NCBI RefSeq assembly: GCF_902493215.1
Contig: NZ_CABUOL010000004.1
Coordinates: forward strand, 124,001-188,000
Direction of reading: 5' to 3'
DNA from: an uncultured Mediterranea sp.
Lineage (GTDB): Bacteria > Bacteroidota > Bacteroidia > Bacteroidales > Bacteroidaceae
Length of the DNA stretch: 64,000 nt
The notes below the pieces were generated by a model, which saw nothing but the letters and a program-made list of their open reading frames with translations, was not told where the DNA came from and did no database searches. The translations under genes and the position numbers were made by a program. This document shows positions 1-8,620 of the stretch, piece after piece. Each line of letters begins with the position of its first letter. The first letter of the stretch is position 1.

Positions 1-451
1 CGGCTCCCTGCACGGCTGCACCTTGAATGCGGAACAGACGCATATAATCGGGCTGCACCAGACGGAGCATGGCGTAAACGGAAACCGTATCTACAAAGGT
101 CTCAATGCCGTTGCTGCCGTTATTGTAGGGAATGCTGTTCTGCGAGATGGCCACCGCTTCCACGCCGGGACGGTGGCGCAGGCGTTCGGCTATCTCCAAC
201 AAGGCATCCATGTCGTCTTCCGCCGTATGGCCATCCTCGTAGAGGGCAGAGTTCGGAGTCAGCCGGTTCACCGTCAGGTTATAGCAATGTTCCGTATCGA
301 AGCCCATCGGGGCGAAATAGACACGGGCCGTCGTGCAGCACCAGTCCACGATGTACCACAACACCACGAAGACAACCAACAGTTCCAAGGCGAGGAAGAA
401 GTTGCTCCGCCATTCGTTTCGTATTTGAGTAAATATTTTCTTTTCCATCAT
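1..451 (-). CDS. ABC transporter permease, type B (N-terminal part)
   Basis: This is the N-terminal 150 residues of an FtsX/MacB-type permease whose remainder lies outside the window. It begins MMEKKIFTQIRNEWRSNFF and has one N-terminal membrane helix (about residues 17-35) followed by the start of the extracytoplasmic core. It is clearly a paralogue of the permease at 1866-3122, sharing the QIRNEWRSN start and the GFDTEHCY motif. The start is one of two adjacent ATG codons, 25 nt after the stop of the upstream permease, so it is the last visible member of the leftward operon. The transported substrate cannot be told from sequence. Confidence 0.85.
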   Translation of the reverse strand, partial: MMEKKIFTQIRNEWRSNFFLALELLVVFVVLWYIVDWCCTTARVYFAPMGFDTEHCYNLTVNRLTPNSALYEDGHTAEDDMDALLEIAERLRHRPGVEAVAISQNSIPYNNGSNGIETFVDTVSVYAMLRLVQPDYMRLFRIQGAAVQGA

Positions 452-476
452 GATTGTGTTTTCCTTCTATACATCC

Positions 477-1763
477 TTATCCTTCCCTGCCATTAATGGC
501 CTCCACTATGTTCATCCGCGATGCCCTCCAGGCGGGGATACCCGCACTGAGCAGGTTCATCAGCAGGCAGAAGGCAAAAGCGGCCAGGAAAATCCACGGG
601 CTGAGCAATTCGCCCGCCGTCAGACTGGTTTCGCCGGACAGATAGGCGTTGGTAGAGTTGCCGAAGAGGAAGCCGTTCAGCACGAAGGTGGCGGCATAGC
701 TCAGCGCCAGCCCCAACAGGCCTGCCAGGCAGGTCAGCAGCAGATTCTCCAGGAACACCTGGCGCATCAGTTCGTTGGCCGTGGCGCCGAAGGCCTTGCG
801 CACTCCGATTTCCGCCATCCGCTTCCGCATCCGCGACAGGGTCATGCTGCTCAGGTTGATGGCGGGCACGATGAGCAGGATGAGCATCACCATCACATAG
901 CGCAGTACCACGCCCTGAACGTCGGGTTCCTGGCTCCACGTGCGGTAGAGGTGGGTGAACTGTGTGTCGGGCTGACCACGGTAGAACACCTCCACGCCCT
1001 CCTGCGCATCGTTGTACTTCTGCCGCAGGCGCTCACATTCCTCACGGATGGCGGGGAAGTCGGCGCGGCTGCGGGCCAGAATGACGGCACGCATCGGTCC
1101 CATCAGATTATAGCCCCACGAGTTGGCCTCGGCATCGCCAGCCGTGTAGGGTATCCACACCTGGGCATAGGCGTCCGTGGCCAGCATGGAGACATCGGCC
1201 ACCACGCCGCACACCTGGAAGTCCACATGGTTCAGTTCTATGTGCTGTCCGCTGACATCCGTACGCCCGAACAGGCGGCGGGCCACCGAAGCAGCAATGA
1301 CGGCACGGGGCAGGCCGCTGCTCAGGTCGGCCACCGTGAAAGGTTTGCCGTCGAGGAAGCGGAACTGGAACACTTGCCAGAAGGCCTCGTCGGTCTGCAC
1401 CCTGTCGGCCGTCATCTTGGCCCCGGCAGGCAGCGAAACGCGTACCTTGCCGGGATTCGATACCAGCGTGACAGCCTCGGCCGTGGTCAGCGTCTTGAAG
1501 CATTCGCGGCCGGTCTGCACCGACATGCTCGAGTTGGCGGAACTGCCGCTCAAGTCGCCCTTGGCGCGGTAGGACATATTGGGCACATAGAGCGAACGGC
1601 TGCGGTTCACCTCCGGCTCGCAGTCGGCTACACGCACCCGCAGGGTGATGACGATGACCATAATCATGCAGATGGAAAACGCCGTGCCCAGCACCGATAT
1701 CCAGCTGATGACGGGGTTCTCGCGCAGGTGATAAACAGCTTGTTGAATATAAAGTCGTAACAT
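477..1763 (-). CDS. ABC transporter permease, type A (MacB/FtsX family)
   Basis: A 428-residue inner-membrane permease of the MacB/FtsX family. The layout is typical: an N-terminal helix (about 18-42), a long extracytoplasmic MacB core domain, and three helices in the C-terminal 150 residues forming the FtsX domain, with the conserved AEIGVRKAFGA segment before the second helix pair. It ends in the RASRMNIVEAING motif, also seen at the end of the 3150-4442 paralogue. It is followed 25 nt later by a type B permease, making an A/B pair. In this family the permease couples cytoplasmic ATP hydrolysis to movement of the periplasmic domain; substrate unknown. Confidence 0.9.
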   Translation of the reverse strand: MLRLYIQQAVYHLRENPVISWISVLGTAFSICMIMVIVITLRVRVADCEPEVNRSRSLYVPNMSYRAKGDLSGSSANSSMSVQTGRECFKTLTTAEAVTLVSNPGKVRVSLPAGAKMTADRVQTDEAFWQVFQFRFLDGKPFTVADLSSGLPRAVIAASVARRLFGRTDVSGQHIELNHVDFQVCGVVADVSMLATDAYAQVWIPYTAGDAEANSWGYNLMGPMRAVILARSRADFPAIREECERLRQKYNDAQEGVEVFYRGQPDTQFTHLYRTWSQEPDVQGVVLRYVMVMLILLIVPAINLSSMTLSRMRKRMAEIGVRKAFGATANELMRQVFLENLLLTCLAGLLGLALSYAATFVLNGFLFGNSTNAYLSGETSLTAGELLSPWIFLAAFAFCLLMNLLSAGIPAWRASRMNIVEAINGREG

Positions 1764-1765
1764 TT

Positions 1766-1860
1766 TTAACGGTTAGGGGTTAGGGGTTAACGGTTAGGGG
1801 TTAGTGGTTAGCGGTCAGCAATCATCCGGATGGCATACTAACCACTCACCGCTAACCACT
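1766..1860. repeat. Word-iterated inverted repeat between permease genes
   Basis: The gap between two permease genes is built from iterations of GGTTAGGG/GGTTAACGG-like words. It holds an inverted pair, AGTGGTTAGCGG near 1804 and CCGCTAACCACT at 1849-1860, which can fold as a hairpin in the polycistronic mRNA. It resembles telomere repeats only in its TTAGGG word. Confidence 0.7.
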
Positions 1861-1865
1861 ATCTA

Positions 1866-3122
1866 TCACTCATCATGCAGCGCCTCGGCCGGCTGCACCT
1901 TCATGGCTCGGCGGGCAGGAAGCCCGATGCCGACACCGATCATGGCGGCGATAAGGACAAACGTAGTGACAGCACAGAAAGCCAGACGGGGCCACTCCAG
2001 CGTAGTGCCGTTGCGCCAGCTGTTCAGCTCGAAGTGGGCCAGCACGATGTCGATAATGACGGTAGGCACGGTGACAATCAGCAGCAGGAAGAGACCTTCG
2101 CTCATCAGACGGCCGAACACCGCACCGTCCGTAGCGCCCATCGCCTTGTGCAGGGCAATCTCGCCGCGCCGTTGCTGCGTGCGGAACCAGAACGTACCGA
2201 GCAGTCCCAGGAAAATGTTGAGCAGCAGGAAGCCCATGCCCACAACCAAGTTGCGCATCTCGCTGGTCTCGCCTTGCTGGAAGCTGTGGCGGATGTCCTT
2301 GAAGCTCCTGACGTCGCTGATGTAGAGATTGCCGATGCGGAACTGCTTCTCGCTGTCGGCCTTCAGGTTCTCCATAAAGTTCTGGTCACGGTCGGCACGG
2401 ACGCGGACACAGAGCTCATTGTCAGCATGAATCCAATCATCCGACAGCAAATTCATATTGAACACCATGGAATAGCTGGAACGTGCCTGACTGAAGTCGT
2501 CGTAGCGCACATTCTGCAAGGCGGCGCCCAAACGGTACATCTGGGCCGTATCCCCGAACAGATAGAATTCCTTCTTGCCTACCAGCGACGTCATCGGGAC
2601 GCTGTACTTGCGATACAGGTTGTCCGAAGCCAGGAAGTCGCCCCGCTCCAATATTTCGGCCAGCTGCTCGGGCGTCTCGCCACGCGCCCCCTGGTAACGG
2701 AACACGCGTACGAAGTCGGGCGTCACAATGCGACGGATGGTCCAGCGGGGTGCATGAAGCGTGTCGTAATCCACTTCCGCAGAGCCGTTACTACCATTAT
2801 AAGGATAGGAATTTTGCGACAGGCTGACCGCCTCCACCTCGGGGCGGCGGCGCAGGCGCTCCACCAGCTCGCGCACTTCGTCGGTCTGCTTGTGGGTATC
2901 GCTATAGGGTGTATAGTCGGGACTCTTGTCGGTGAGCACGCCCATGGTTATCAGGTAGCAATGCTCCGTGTCGAAACCGCGTGGCTCCATATAGGTGGCC
3001 AGGCGGCAGTAGAGCAGGTCGATGATGTACCACATCACCACGCTCACCACCAGCAACTCCAGCGCCAGCCACAGGTTGCTGCGCCACTCGTTGCGTATTT
3101 GGGTAAATAGTTTCTTGTTCAT
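1866..3122 (-). CDS. ABC transporter permease, type B (MacB/FtsX family)
   Basis: A 418-residue type B permease. The N-terminus MNKKLFTQIRNEWRSNLW is followed by a membrane helix (about 16-36). An extracytoplasmic core follows, then an FtsX domain with the segment GEIALHKAMGATDGAVFGRL before the second of three C-terminal helices, ending in RRAMKVQPAEALHDE. Type B proteins here differ from type A in the longer polar N-terminus and in ending with (P)AEALxxE. The gene starts 27 nt after the type A permease at 3150-4442, with which it probably forms a heterodimer. Assignment to MacB-like exporters is secure; the substrate is not known. Confidence 0.9.
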   Translation of the reverse strand: MNKKLFTQIRNEWRSNLWLALELLVVSVVMWYIIDLLYCRLATYMEPRGFDTEHCYLITMGVLTDKSPDYTPYSDTHKQTDEVRELVERLRRRPEVEAVSLSQNSYPYNGSNGSAEVDYDTLHAPRWTIRRIVTPDFVRVFRYQGARGETPEQLAEILERGDFLASDNLYRKYSVPMTSLVGKKEFYLFGDTAQMYRLGAALQNVRYDDFSQARSSYSMVFNMNLLSDDWIHADNELCVRVRADRDQNFMENLKADSEKQFRIGNLYISDVRSFKDIRHSFQQGETSEMRNLVVGMGFLLLNIFLGLLGTFWFRTQQRRGEIALHKAMGATDGAVFGRLMSEGLFLLLIVTVPTVIIDIVLAHFELNSWRNGTTLEWPRLAFCAVTTFVLIAAMIGVGIGLPARRAMKVQPAEALHDE

Positions 3123-3149
3123 AATATAATCCTATTTTATACATTCACA

Positions 3150-4442
3150 TCACTGCGCCTTGCCGTTAATCGCCTCCACAATATTCATCCGCGACGCCCG
3201 CCAGGCAGGAATGCCGGTGCTGAGCAGGTTGAGCACGAAGCAGAAGAGCAACGCCCAGCCGAAGGTGGAGGCATGTATCAGGATGGAGGCATCGACCACG
3301 GGCGGATTGAGCGTAGTGTTCCAGCTCTGCACAAAGAGGGTATCGCCCAGCAGGAAGGCAAAGAGCAGGCTGATTATCAGCCCCAGCACACCGGCCAGCA
3401 GGGTGACGATGAAGTTCTCGCCCAGTATCTGCCCCAGCAGTTCCATGCGTGTGCAGCCGAAGGCACGGCGCACCCCGATTTCCGCCACGCGACGGCGCAG
3501 GCGGCTCTGCGTCATGCTGCTCAGGTTGATGGCAGGCACGATGAGCAGGATGAGGAAGATGATGAAACGGGTCCGGCGGGCAGCCGTCACATCCGGCTCC
3601 ACATTGGCGCCGGCTGCCAGGGCATTCTTCTCCTGGTCGTAAGGACGGTTGCGGTTGATAATTTTATAACCGTTCTCGCCTATCACCTTATTGAATTCGT
3701 CCAACCGCCGGGCTGCCTCCTCGCGGATGGCAGGGAAGTCGCTGCGGTCGCGCGCCAGGATGGTGCAGCTCATGTCGCCCATCACGCCGTTCTCCCACGT
3801 ATTGTTCACCTGATCGGTCGAGGTATAGGGAATCCACACCTGCGCGTAGGCCGTCTCGGCCAGCGTCGATACGTCCTTCACCACGCCGCACACCCTGTAG
3901 GGCGCATGGGCCAGCAGGAATTCTTTTCCCACGGCCTTCGTCGTGCCGAACAGCAGGCGAGCCACACTTTCGGTGATGACGGCCACCGGCCTGCCGGCAT
4001 CGAACGTGGCCTGGTCGAAAGGCTTGCCGTCGGTGAAGGCGAAGTCGAACACCGTCCAGAACTGGCTGTCCGTCTCGCGCACATCGACCGCCGTAGTGGG
4101 CTGGCCGGGCAGGCTGACCGGCTGGGGCAAGGAATAGACCACATAGACGGTGACGGCCTCGGGCGTCGTCAGCTTGCCGTAGATTTCTTTCAGCGTAGTT
4201 GCGCTCCACGGGCCGTTGCTGTTGCTGTCGCCCCACGCTTCGTTGGTGATGCTGCCCCACTTCACGTGCAGGAAGCGGTCGCGGTTGCTTTCGGGCGCAA
4301 AAGGCTCGACCTGCACCTGCTGCATCATCACCACCAGCATGATGAGGAAGATGGAAAGGGCCGTACCCGCCACCGTCACCCCGCTGATGAGCGGCTGCTG
4401 GCGGAGCTGCGCCCAGGCTTGTTGGAAATATTGCTTGATCAT
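3150..4442 (-). CDS. ABC transporter permease, type A (MacB/FtsX family)
   Basis: A 430-residue type A permease starting MIKQYFQQAWAQLRQQP. One N-terminal helix (about 20-42) precedes the periplasmic core. The FtsX block contains RRRVAEIGVRRAFGCTRMEL followed by the C-terminal helices and the ending SRMNIVEAINGKAQ. Its ATG lies only 6 nt after the stop of the 26-codon micro-ORF at 4449-4529 and about 116 nt after the ATPase gene, so translation is likely coupled along ATPase, micro-ORF and permease. It is the first permease of the second transcription unit of the locus. Confidence 0.9.
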   Translation of the reverse strand: MIKQYFQQAWAQLRQQPLISGVTVAGTALSIFLIMLVVMMQQVQVEPFAPESNRDRFLHVKWGSITNEAWGDSNSNGPWSATTLKEIYGKLTTPEAVTVYVVYSLPQPVSLPGQPTTAVDVRETDSQFWTVFDFAFTDGKPFDQATFDAGRPVAVITESVARLLFGTTKAVGKEFLLAHAPYRVCGVVKDVSTLAETAYAQVWIPYTSTDQVNNTWENGVMGDMSCTILARDRSDFPAIREEAARRLDEFNKVIGENGYKIINRNRPYDQEKNALAAGANVEPDVTAARRTRFIIFLILLIVPAINLSSMTQSRLRRRVAEIGVRRAFGCTRMELLGQILGENFIVTLLAGVLGLIISLLFAFLLGDTLFVQSWNTTLNPPVVDASILIHASTFGWALLFCFVLNLLSTGIPAWRASRMNIVEAINGKAQ

Positions 4443-4448
4443 ACGTCG

Positions 4449-4529
4449 TTATTGAATAAAGAATGTGCCCACGGCTGCGGCAAACGCCAGCACCAGCGCT
4501 ACGATGATTCCTATGATATTTGTATTCAT
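4449..4529 (-). CDS. 26-residue single-helix membrane micro-protein
   Basis: A short frame, ATG at 4529 to TAA at 4449, sits between the ATPase and the next permease. It encodes 26 residues: MNTNIIGII, then a run of Val, Ala, Leu and Phe to residue 25, ending in Gln. This is one strongly hydrophobic segment of about 20 residues with almost no charge, as expected of a small membrane subunit. It starts 29 nt after the ATPase stop and ends 6 nt before the permease ATG, a spacing typical of coupled genes. No function is recognised. A role as a small accessory subunit of the transporter is inference; a translated spacer is the alternative. Confidence 0.55.
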   Translation of the reverse strand: MNTNIIGIIVALVLAFAAAVGTFFIQ

Positions 4530-4558
4530 TGTCTGCTGTTTTGTCGGTTTGTCACACG

Positions 4559-5230
4559 TTATCCTATCTGGCGTCCGTCGAAGAACTGCACGGTGCGGCT
4601 GGTCAGCTTGGCCTGTTCGCCGTTGTGCGTCACCATCACGATGGTACGTCCGTCGTTGCGGTTCAGCTGGTGCAGCAGTTCCATCACCTCGGCACCCATC
4701 TTCGAGTCCAGGTTACCTGTAGGTTCGTCGGCCAGGATGATTTCGGGATTGCCGATGATGGCACGGGCGATGGCTACGCGCTGGCATTGACCGCCGGAGA
4801 GCTGCGTGGGCATGTGGCGCATGCGGTGCGTCATGCCTACCTTCTCGAGCACCTCTTCGGCCAGGCGGCGGCGTTCCTTGGCGGAGACCTTGCGGTAGAG
4901 CAACGGCAGTTCCACGTTGTCCAGCACGTTGAGCGAGTTGATCAGATGGAACGACTGGAAGACGAAGCCCAGTGTCTTGTTGCGGAAAGCTGCCAGTTCC
5001 TTGTCCTTCATGCCCTCCACACGCGTACCGGCAATCTCGATGGTGCCGCTGGTGGGCGTGTCGAGCAGGCCCATGATGTTGAGCAAGGTAGACTTGCCGC
5101 AGCCCGAGGGGCCCATGATGCTGAGGAACTCACCCTTCGAAACGGTGAGGTTCACATTTTCCAACGCTTGTGTTTCAATCTCGTCTGTACGGTAAATCTT
5201 GTTGATACCGGTTAATTTGATCATGTCCAT
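4559..5230 (-). CDS. ABC transporter ATP-binding protein (LolD/MacB type)
   Basis: A 223-residue cytoplasmic ATPase of the LolD/MacB group. Walker A is GPSGCGKST (40-48), the Q-loop Gln is 92, the signature LSGGQ is 144-148, Walker B IILADEP ends with catalytic Glu169, and the switch His is 202. The length is that of a stand-alone nucleotide-binding domain. It is the only ATPase in the locus, so it presumably serves all the permease pairs. It opens the second transcription unit, with a sigma-54-like promoter about 235 nt upstream and the long hairpin element 5268-5456 as its leader. An internal ATG at 5224 is an alternative start. Confidence 0.93.
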   Translation of the reverse strand: MDMIKLTGINKIYRTDEIETQALENVNLTVSKGEFLSIMGPSGCGKSTLLNIMGLLDTPTSGTIEIAGTRVEGMKDKELAAFRNKTLGFVFQSFHLINSLNVLDNVELPLLYRKVSAKERRRLAEEVLEKVGMTHRMRHMPTQLSGGQCQRVAIARAIIGNPEIILADEPTGNLDSKMGAEVMELLHQLNRNDGRTIVMVTHNGEQAKLTSRTVQFFDGRQIG

Positions 5231-5267
5231 AATTGTATGTTGTTTATAGTTATTGTATTCTTTGTTT

Positions 5268-5456
5268 GCACCACAGAGGGCACAGAGTTCTCTGTTTTAC
5301 CACAGATTACGCAGATTAACACAGATTTCATCGATCCTTCTGTGATAATCTGTGTAATCTGTGGTGTCTCATTCACCATAGTGTGGTGTCTCATTCACCA
5401 TAGAGAGAACAATGTTACATTTTTCTCCTCTGTGAAACTCTGTTTTCTCTGTGGTG
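5268..5456. repeat. Nested inverted-repeat element, CTGTG family (copy 1)
   Basis: The element begins CACCACAGAGGGCACAGAG and ends CTCTGTTTTCTCTGTGGTG. Inside lies a second inverted pair, CCACAGATTACGCAGATT against AATCTGTGTAATCTGTGG. The two pairs form a long nested hairpin. The inner loop side carries a 22-bp tandem duplication (5361 and 5383). It fills most of the predicted 5' untranslated region of the ATPase transcript. A second copy is at 11263-11463. Confidence 0.85.
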
Positions 5457-5462
5457 AACTTA

Positions 5463-5480
5463 ATTCAAAAGTCGTGCCAA
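5463..5480 (-). promoter_or_regulatory. Candidate sigma-54 promoter of the ATPase-permease unit
   Basis: On the minus strand the sequence reads TTGGCACGACTTTTGAAT. The -24 box TTGGCACG is a full match. The -12 box is TTTTGA, with GA where GC is usual, so this half is weaker. Transcription would start near 5454, just at the edge of the repeat element. The palindromic site at 5524-5580 lies 46 bp upstream, the same distance as at the HlyD promoter. Confidence 0.6.
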
Positions 5481-5523
5481 AACCAGCCGTTCCTGATAAT
5501 CTGCAAGTTAGCAAAAACGCAGG

Positions 5524-5580
5524 TGTCCGAAAATGAACACCCTGTCCGATTTTGGCGGACAGCCGCTCCTCATTTGTCCG
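5524..5580. promoter_or_regulatory. Candidate activator site (TGTCCG/CGGACA half-sites)
   Basis: Four half-sites lie within 57 bp: TGTCCG at 5524, 5543 and 5575, and CGGACA at 5556. The core CCGAAAATGAACACCCTGTC is shared, with few changes and inverted relative to the promoter, with the site at 12889-12921. An enhancer-binding NtrC-type response regulator is the likely ligand by analogy with sigma-54 systems; no such regulator lies in the window. Confidence 0.6.
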
Positions 5581-5676
5581 CCCTGCCCCACCCCAACGGA
5601 AACTATCGGCGGGGAAGAGAGGAAGCAAGCATCTGATAATCAGAAAGAAGAGTTTCTACCCCCTTCTCACAGGCGG

Positions 5677-5808
5677 GGAAAGTCTTTCCCTCACCGAGGG
5701 AAAGGTCTTCCCTTTAAAAGGGAAAGGCTTTCTCCTTTAAAGGGAAAGGGTTTCTCACGGCGTGAGAAAAGGCGTATCACGTCGGGAAAAGAGAAGTCCC
5801 GTGCCGGA
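5677..5808. repeat. 22-bp-period palindromic tandem array (array 1)
   Basis: Units start at 5677, 5699, 5721, 5743, 5765 and 5787, exactly 22 bp apart. The first four begin GGAAAG and contain a short inverted match such as GGAAAGTCTTTCC or CCCTTTAAAAGGG. The last two have decayed. The array lies directly behind the 3' end of the leftward permease gene at 5848. Apart from this array, the sigma-54 promoter, the activator site and the inverted-repeat element, I see nothing in the 617-bp gap 5231-5847. Confidence 0.8.
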
Positions 5809-5847
5809 AGACCGGCTCCCCAATGCAGGGACAGCCGGAGCAGGTAC

Positions 5848-7146
5848 TCACTCGTCTCTCAACGCCTCGGTAGGCGGAATGCTGCTGATGCGGCGGGCCG
5901 GGATGTAAATACCCACCAGCACCACAACCAGCAGAATGAGGTAGATGATGAGCGACACGATGGCAAAGTGCTGCCCGAAGTGGTCCACCCAACAGGGCAT
6001 GGTGCTATTCATCCAGGCACTGCCCCGATGCAGTCCCTCGCTGAGCCCGTATTGCAGGTAGAGGAAGCAGCCCGCCAGCGTGGCCACCGTCGTGAGCACC
6101 ATGCCCTCGCCCAGCAGCTGGAGGCGGATGCGGCGCGGTGTGGCGCCGTAGGACAGCATCACGCCCACTTCTTCACGGCGCGTGCGCGTCTGCAGCCAGA
6201 AGGTACCGATGACACCCAGGCAGAGGTTGACGAGGAAAAACAGGGCGATGCTCAGATTGCGGCGGTAGACCGACGTGGAAGTGAAGAACTCGCCCGAGGC
6301 AATGAGGTCGTCGTACGACTGGAGCTCGCGGGCATAGAGATTGCCCGCCCGCATCTGGCGGAGCATCCACGGCTTGAACTCATGCAGGAAGCGGTCCATG
6401 CTGACCCCGTCCTTCAGGCGGATGACGATGTGCATATCCTCCAGTGCCGAAAGGATGTCGGGATGCAGCTCGGGCACGAAGGCCACAGGGATGGGGCGCC
6501 AGTCGTTGGCATACTTGAAGGCCTCCACCACGCCCACCACCGGGTTGTAGAGCGTATCTCCCTGCCGGGTTTCCCAGCAGCGTTGCCGGTTGTAGGCGCG
6601 GGTGTGGAACAGCCTTTCCATCGCGTCCTCGGTCACGACGATATCCGATTCCTGGTAGGCATAGTCCGATAGCTGCTGCGCCGTCGGGCTGCCCTGCCCA
6701 GGGCGGAAGCCATACGTCTCGAAGAAATGGGTGTGGGGCCAGAAATAAACGTGCAGGACGTCGAGCTCCGTCGAGTCGCCCTCCGCCGTCAGGGTAGAAC
6801 TGCTGTTTCCCATCGAGCCCGGATAGACAAAGGAGACGAGCGGCGTAGCCTGCTCCACATCGGGATGCTGGCGGGCCCGCTCCACGAGGTTCAGACAGGC
6901 CTGCATCATCGAGGCAGAGTCGGCAGCCTGGTCGTCATAGCCCGACGCCTGCGGTTGGAGTGCGGCCACAGACACCATGCAGAGGCGGTCGGCATCGTAG
7001 CCAAGCGGAAGGTGACGGTCGTAGGTCACCACAATGACGGGGTCGAAGATAATCCATGAGAGGACAGCGACCAGTATCAGTTCGGCCAGCAGCCAGCCGT
7101 TGCGGCGGCGACGGGTCCATAGGGTTTTAAGAATGAGTCTGAACAT
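5848..7146 (-). CDS. ABC transporter permease, type B (MacB/FtsX family)
   Basis: A 432-residue type B permease, starting MFRLILKTLWTRRRRNGWLL and ending RRISSIPPTEALRDE. It has one N-terminal helix, a periplasmic core, and the C-terminal FtsX block with REEVGVMLSYGATPRRIRLQ before the last helices. It is the last gene of the first transcription unit and the partner of the frameshifted type A gene at 7291-8605. The 144-bp gap before it is filled with an inverted repeat. Its charged N-terminus (TRRRRN) fits the positive-inside rule. Confidence 0.9.
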   Translation of the reverse strand: MFRLILKTLWTRRRRNGWLLAELILVAVLSWIIFDPVIVVTYDRHLPLGYDADRLCMVSVAALQPQASGYDDQAADSASMMQACLNLVERARQHPDVEQATPLVSFVYPGSMGNSSSTLTAEGDSTELDVLHVYFWPHTHFFETYGFRPGQGSPTAQQLSDYAYQESDIVVTEDAMERLFHTRAYNRQRCWETRQGDTLYNPVVGVVEAFKYANDWRPIPVAFVPELHPDILSALEDMHIVIRLKDGVSMDRFLHEFKPWMLRQMRAGNLYARELQSYDDLIASGEFFTSTSVYRRNLSIALFFLVNLCLGVIGTFWLQTRTRREEVGVMLSYGATPRRIRLQLLGEGMVLTTVATLAGCFLYLQYGLSEGLHRGSAWMNSTMPCWVDHFGQHFAIVSLIIYLILLVVVLVGIYIPARRISSIPPTEALRDE

Positions 7147-7160
7147 AAAGGAAGTATTTT

Positions 7161-7284
7161 AGGAGTTAAAGGAGTTAGAGAAGTTAGAGAAGTTAAAGCC
7201 GATAGTCTTGTAAACCATTCAGCAGAGTATTGACTTTAACTTCTAACGAAGTGATAACTTCTCTAACTTCTTTAACTCCTCATG
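7161..7284. repeat. Inverted repeat of AACTTC words between permeases
   Basis: The left arm (about 7161-7198) reads AGGAGTTAAAGGAGTTAGAG and continues with GAAGTTAGAG words. The right arm (about 7231-7284) is its reverse complement, with TAACTTCTCTAACTTC and TTTAACTCCT. The gap between two permease genes is thus one large imperfect hairpin. The same words recur once, as a single arm, at 16431-16463. Confidence 0.75.
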
Positions 7285-7290
7285 ATTCAT

Positions 7291-8605
7291 TTATCTTTTC
7301 TCATACAGCGAATAAACAATCGGTTTGCGGAGCGACATCCACGCCGGCAGGAAGGCCGACAGAAGGTTCAGTGCCAGGCAGAGCAGGAAGGCGATGCCAA
7401 AGACGGCAGGTGCAAAAAGCATCTCGCCCGATACATAGGCATCGACACCCTGCGGCACAACTTCAGGCCACTGGTCGAGCAACGTGAAAACCCATTCACG
7501 TCCTACATAGACAACGATCCATGCCAATACCAATCCCAGCAGACCACCTGTCAGTGTCAGGAAGAAGTTTTCCCACATCACCTGCGAAAGCAGTATGTTG
7601 CGTCCTGCGCCAAACGACTTACGCACTCCCATCTCGGGCAAGCGGCTCTCCATACGACTGGCAATAAGGCCGCTCAGGTTGAGGGCAGGCACCAATAACA
7701 ACACCAGTACCACGACGACCAAATAACCCGCCGTCTTCCAAGGATTGAAGTCGGCATCCGATGGATGACTTTGGAAAACGCTGAGCCAGTGCGAAGTTGG
7801 CTGCTTCCACAACTCCAGCTGCCACTGATCCTTGTACTGCAGGTTCACCCGCCTCGTCAGGTCTCTGATTTCTGCCCGCAAAGCATCAGCCTGTGCCTTG
7901 TCCTTCACAAGAAAAGTGACGGAGAAAATGCCACTATACGGGAACTGGTCTGAATACGGTTTCGTATAATTTCCGAAAACCGAATAAGGCAAATAGACCT
8001 GAGCATACGACTTCGAGGTGAGATAGCTGGCACCGCGTACCACACCGCACACACGATAGTTGACATAATCCAACGAAAACGAACGTCCGACAACATTTTG
8101 GGTCGTACCGAACAGACGACGCGCCAGGTCATCGGAGATCACAGCCGTATGGATGCCACTTGCCAAATCGGAATCGGTGAAAGGATTTCCTTCCAAAAAG
8201 CGGAATGAGTAGATGCGGAAAAAGGCTGGATCTGTAAGCTTTAAAGCCACTTTAAAGTCACCGCTCAAATCGGTAGGCTGTATGTAAAAGGATTCCCATG
8301 CCATAGTCCACAATGGCAGAAACTGCCTCTACGTTCTTTAACGGATACATCCACTCCTGCACAGCCTGAAACGACAGTCCAGCCTGAACGGTATATCCCT
8401 CCGAACGAAAACTGGCATGAGTCAGATACAACGTATTTTCCCGGTTTACCTCGGGATACACAGGTGCCAGCTTCACATAGTAAACCACCGCCACAATCAC
8501 CGTCATGGCGATAGCCAGCCCCGTACCGGCAATGTAGAGCGTACTGAACAGGCGGTTCTGCCTGAACAACGCAAGGGCTTGTCTGAAATAGGTCTTTAGC
8601 ATCAT
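7291..8605 (-). pseudogene. ABC transporter permease, type A, broken by a frameshift
   Basis: Two frames together make one type A permease. The first (8605 to 8258) gives the N-terminus MMLKTYFRQALALFRQN, the membrane helix and the motif YPEVNRENTLYL. The second (8313 to 7291) carries the rest of the core, including FYIQPTDLSGDFKVALK, and the FtsX block LPEMGVRKSFGAGRN. The second frame has no good start codon of its own. Comparison with the paralogue at 9938-11242 shows the reading should switch between VEAVSAIVDYG and ESFYIQPTDL, near 8285-8310, and needs a one-base skip. Either the gene is inactive, or the base is an assembly error. Confidence 0.85.
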
Positions 8606-8620
8606 GTTTCGGTTTTATAT

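Noticed and set aside
1766..1860. Telomere-like TTAGGG repeat
   Set aside because: The words are mixed (GGTTAACGG, GGTTAGTGG) and form an inverted pair between two bacterial genes.
5533..6672. A 379-codon plus-strand frame through array 1 and opposite a permease
   Set aside because: Its first part is translated repeat and its second part the shadow of the type B permease.
8258..8313. Programmed ribosomal frameshift in the permease
   Set aside because: No slippery heptamer and no strong following stem are visible; a mutation or a read error is simpler.
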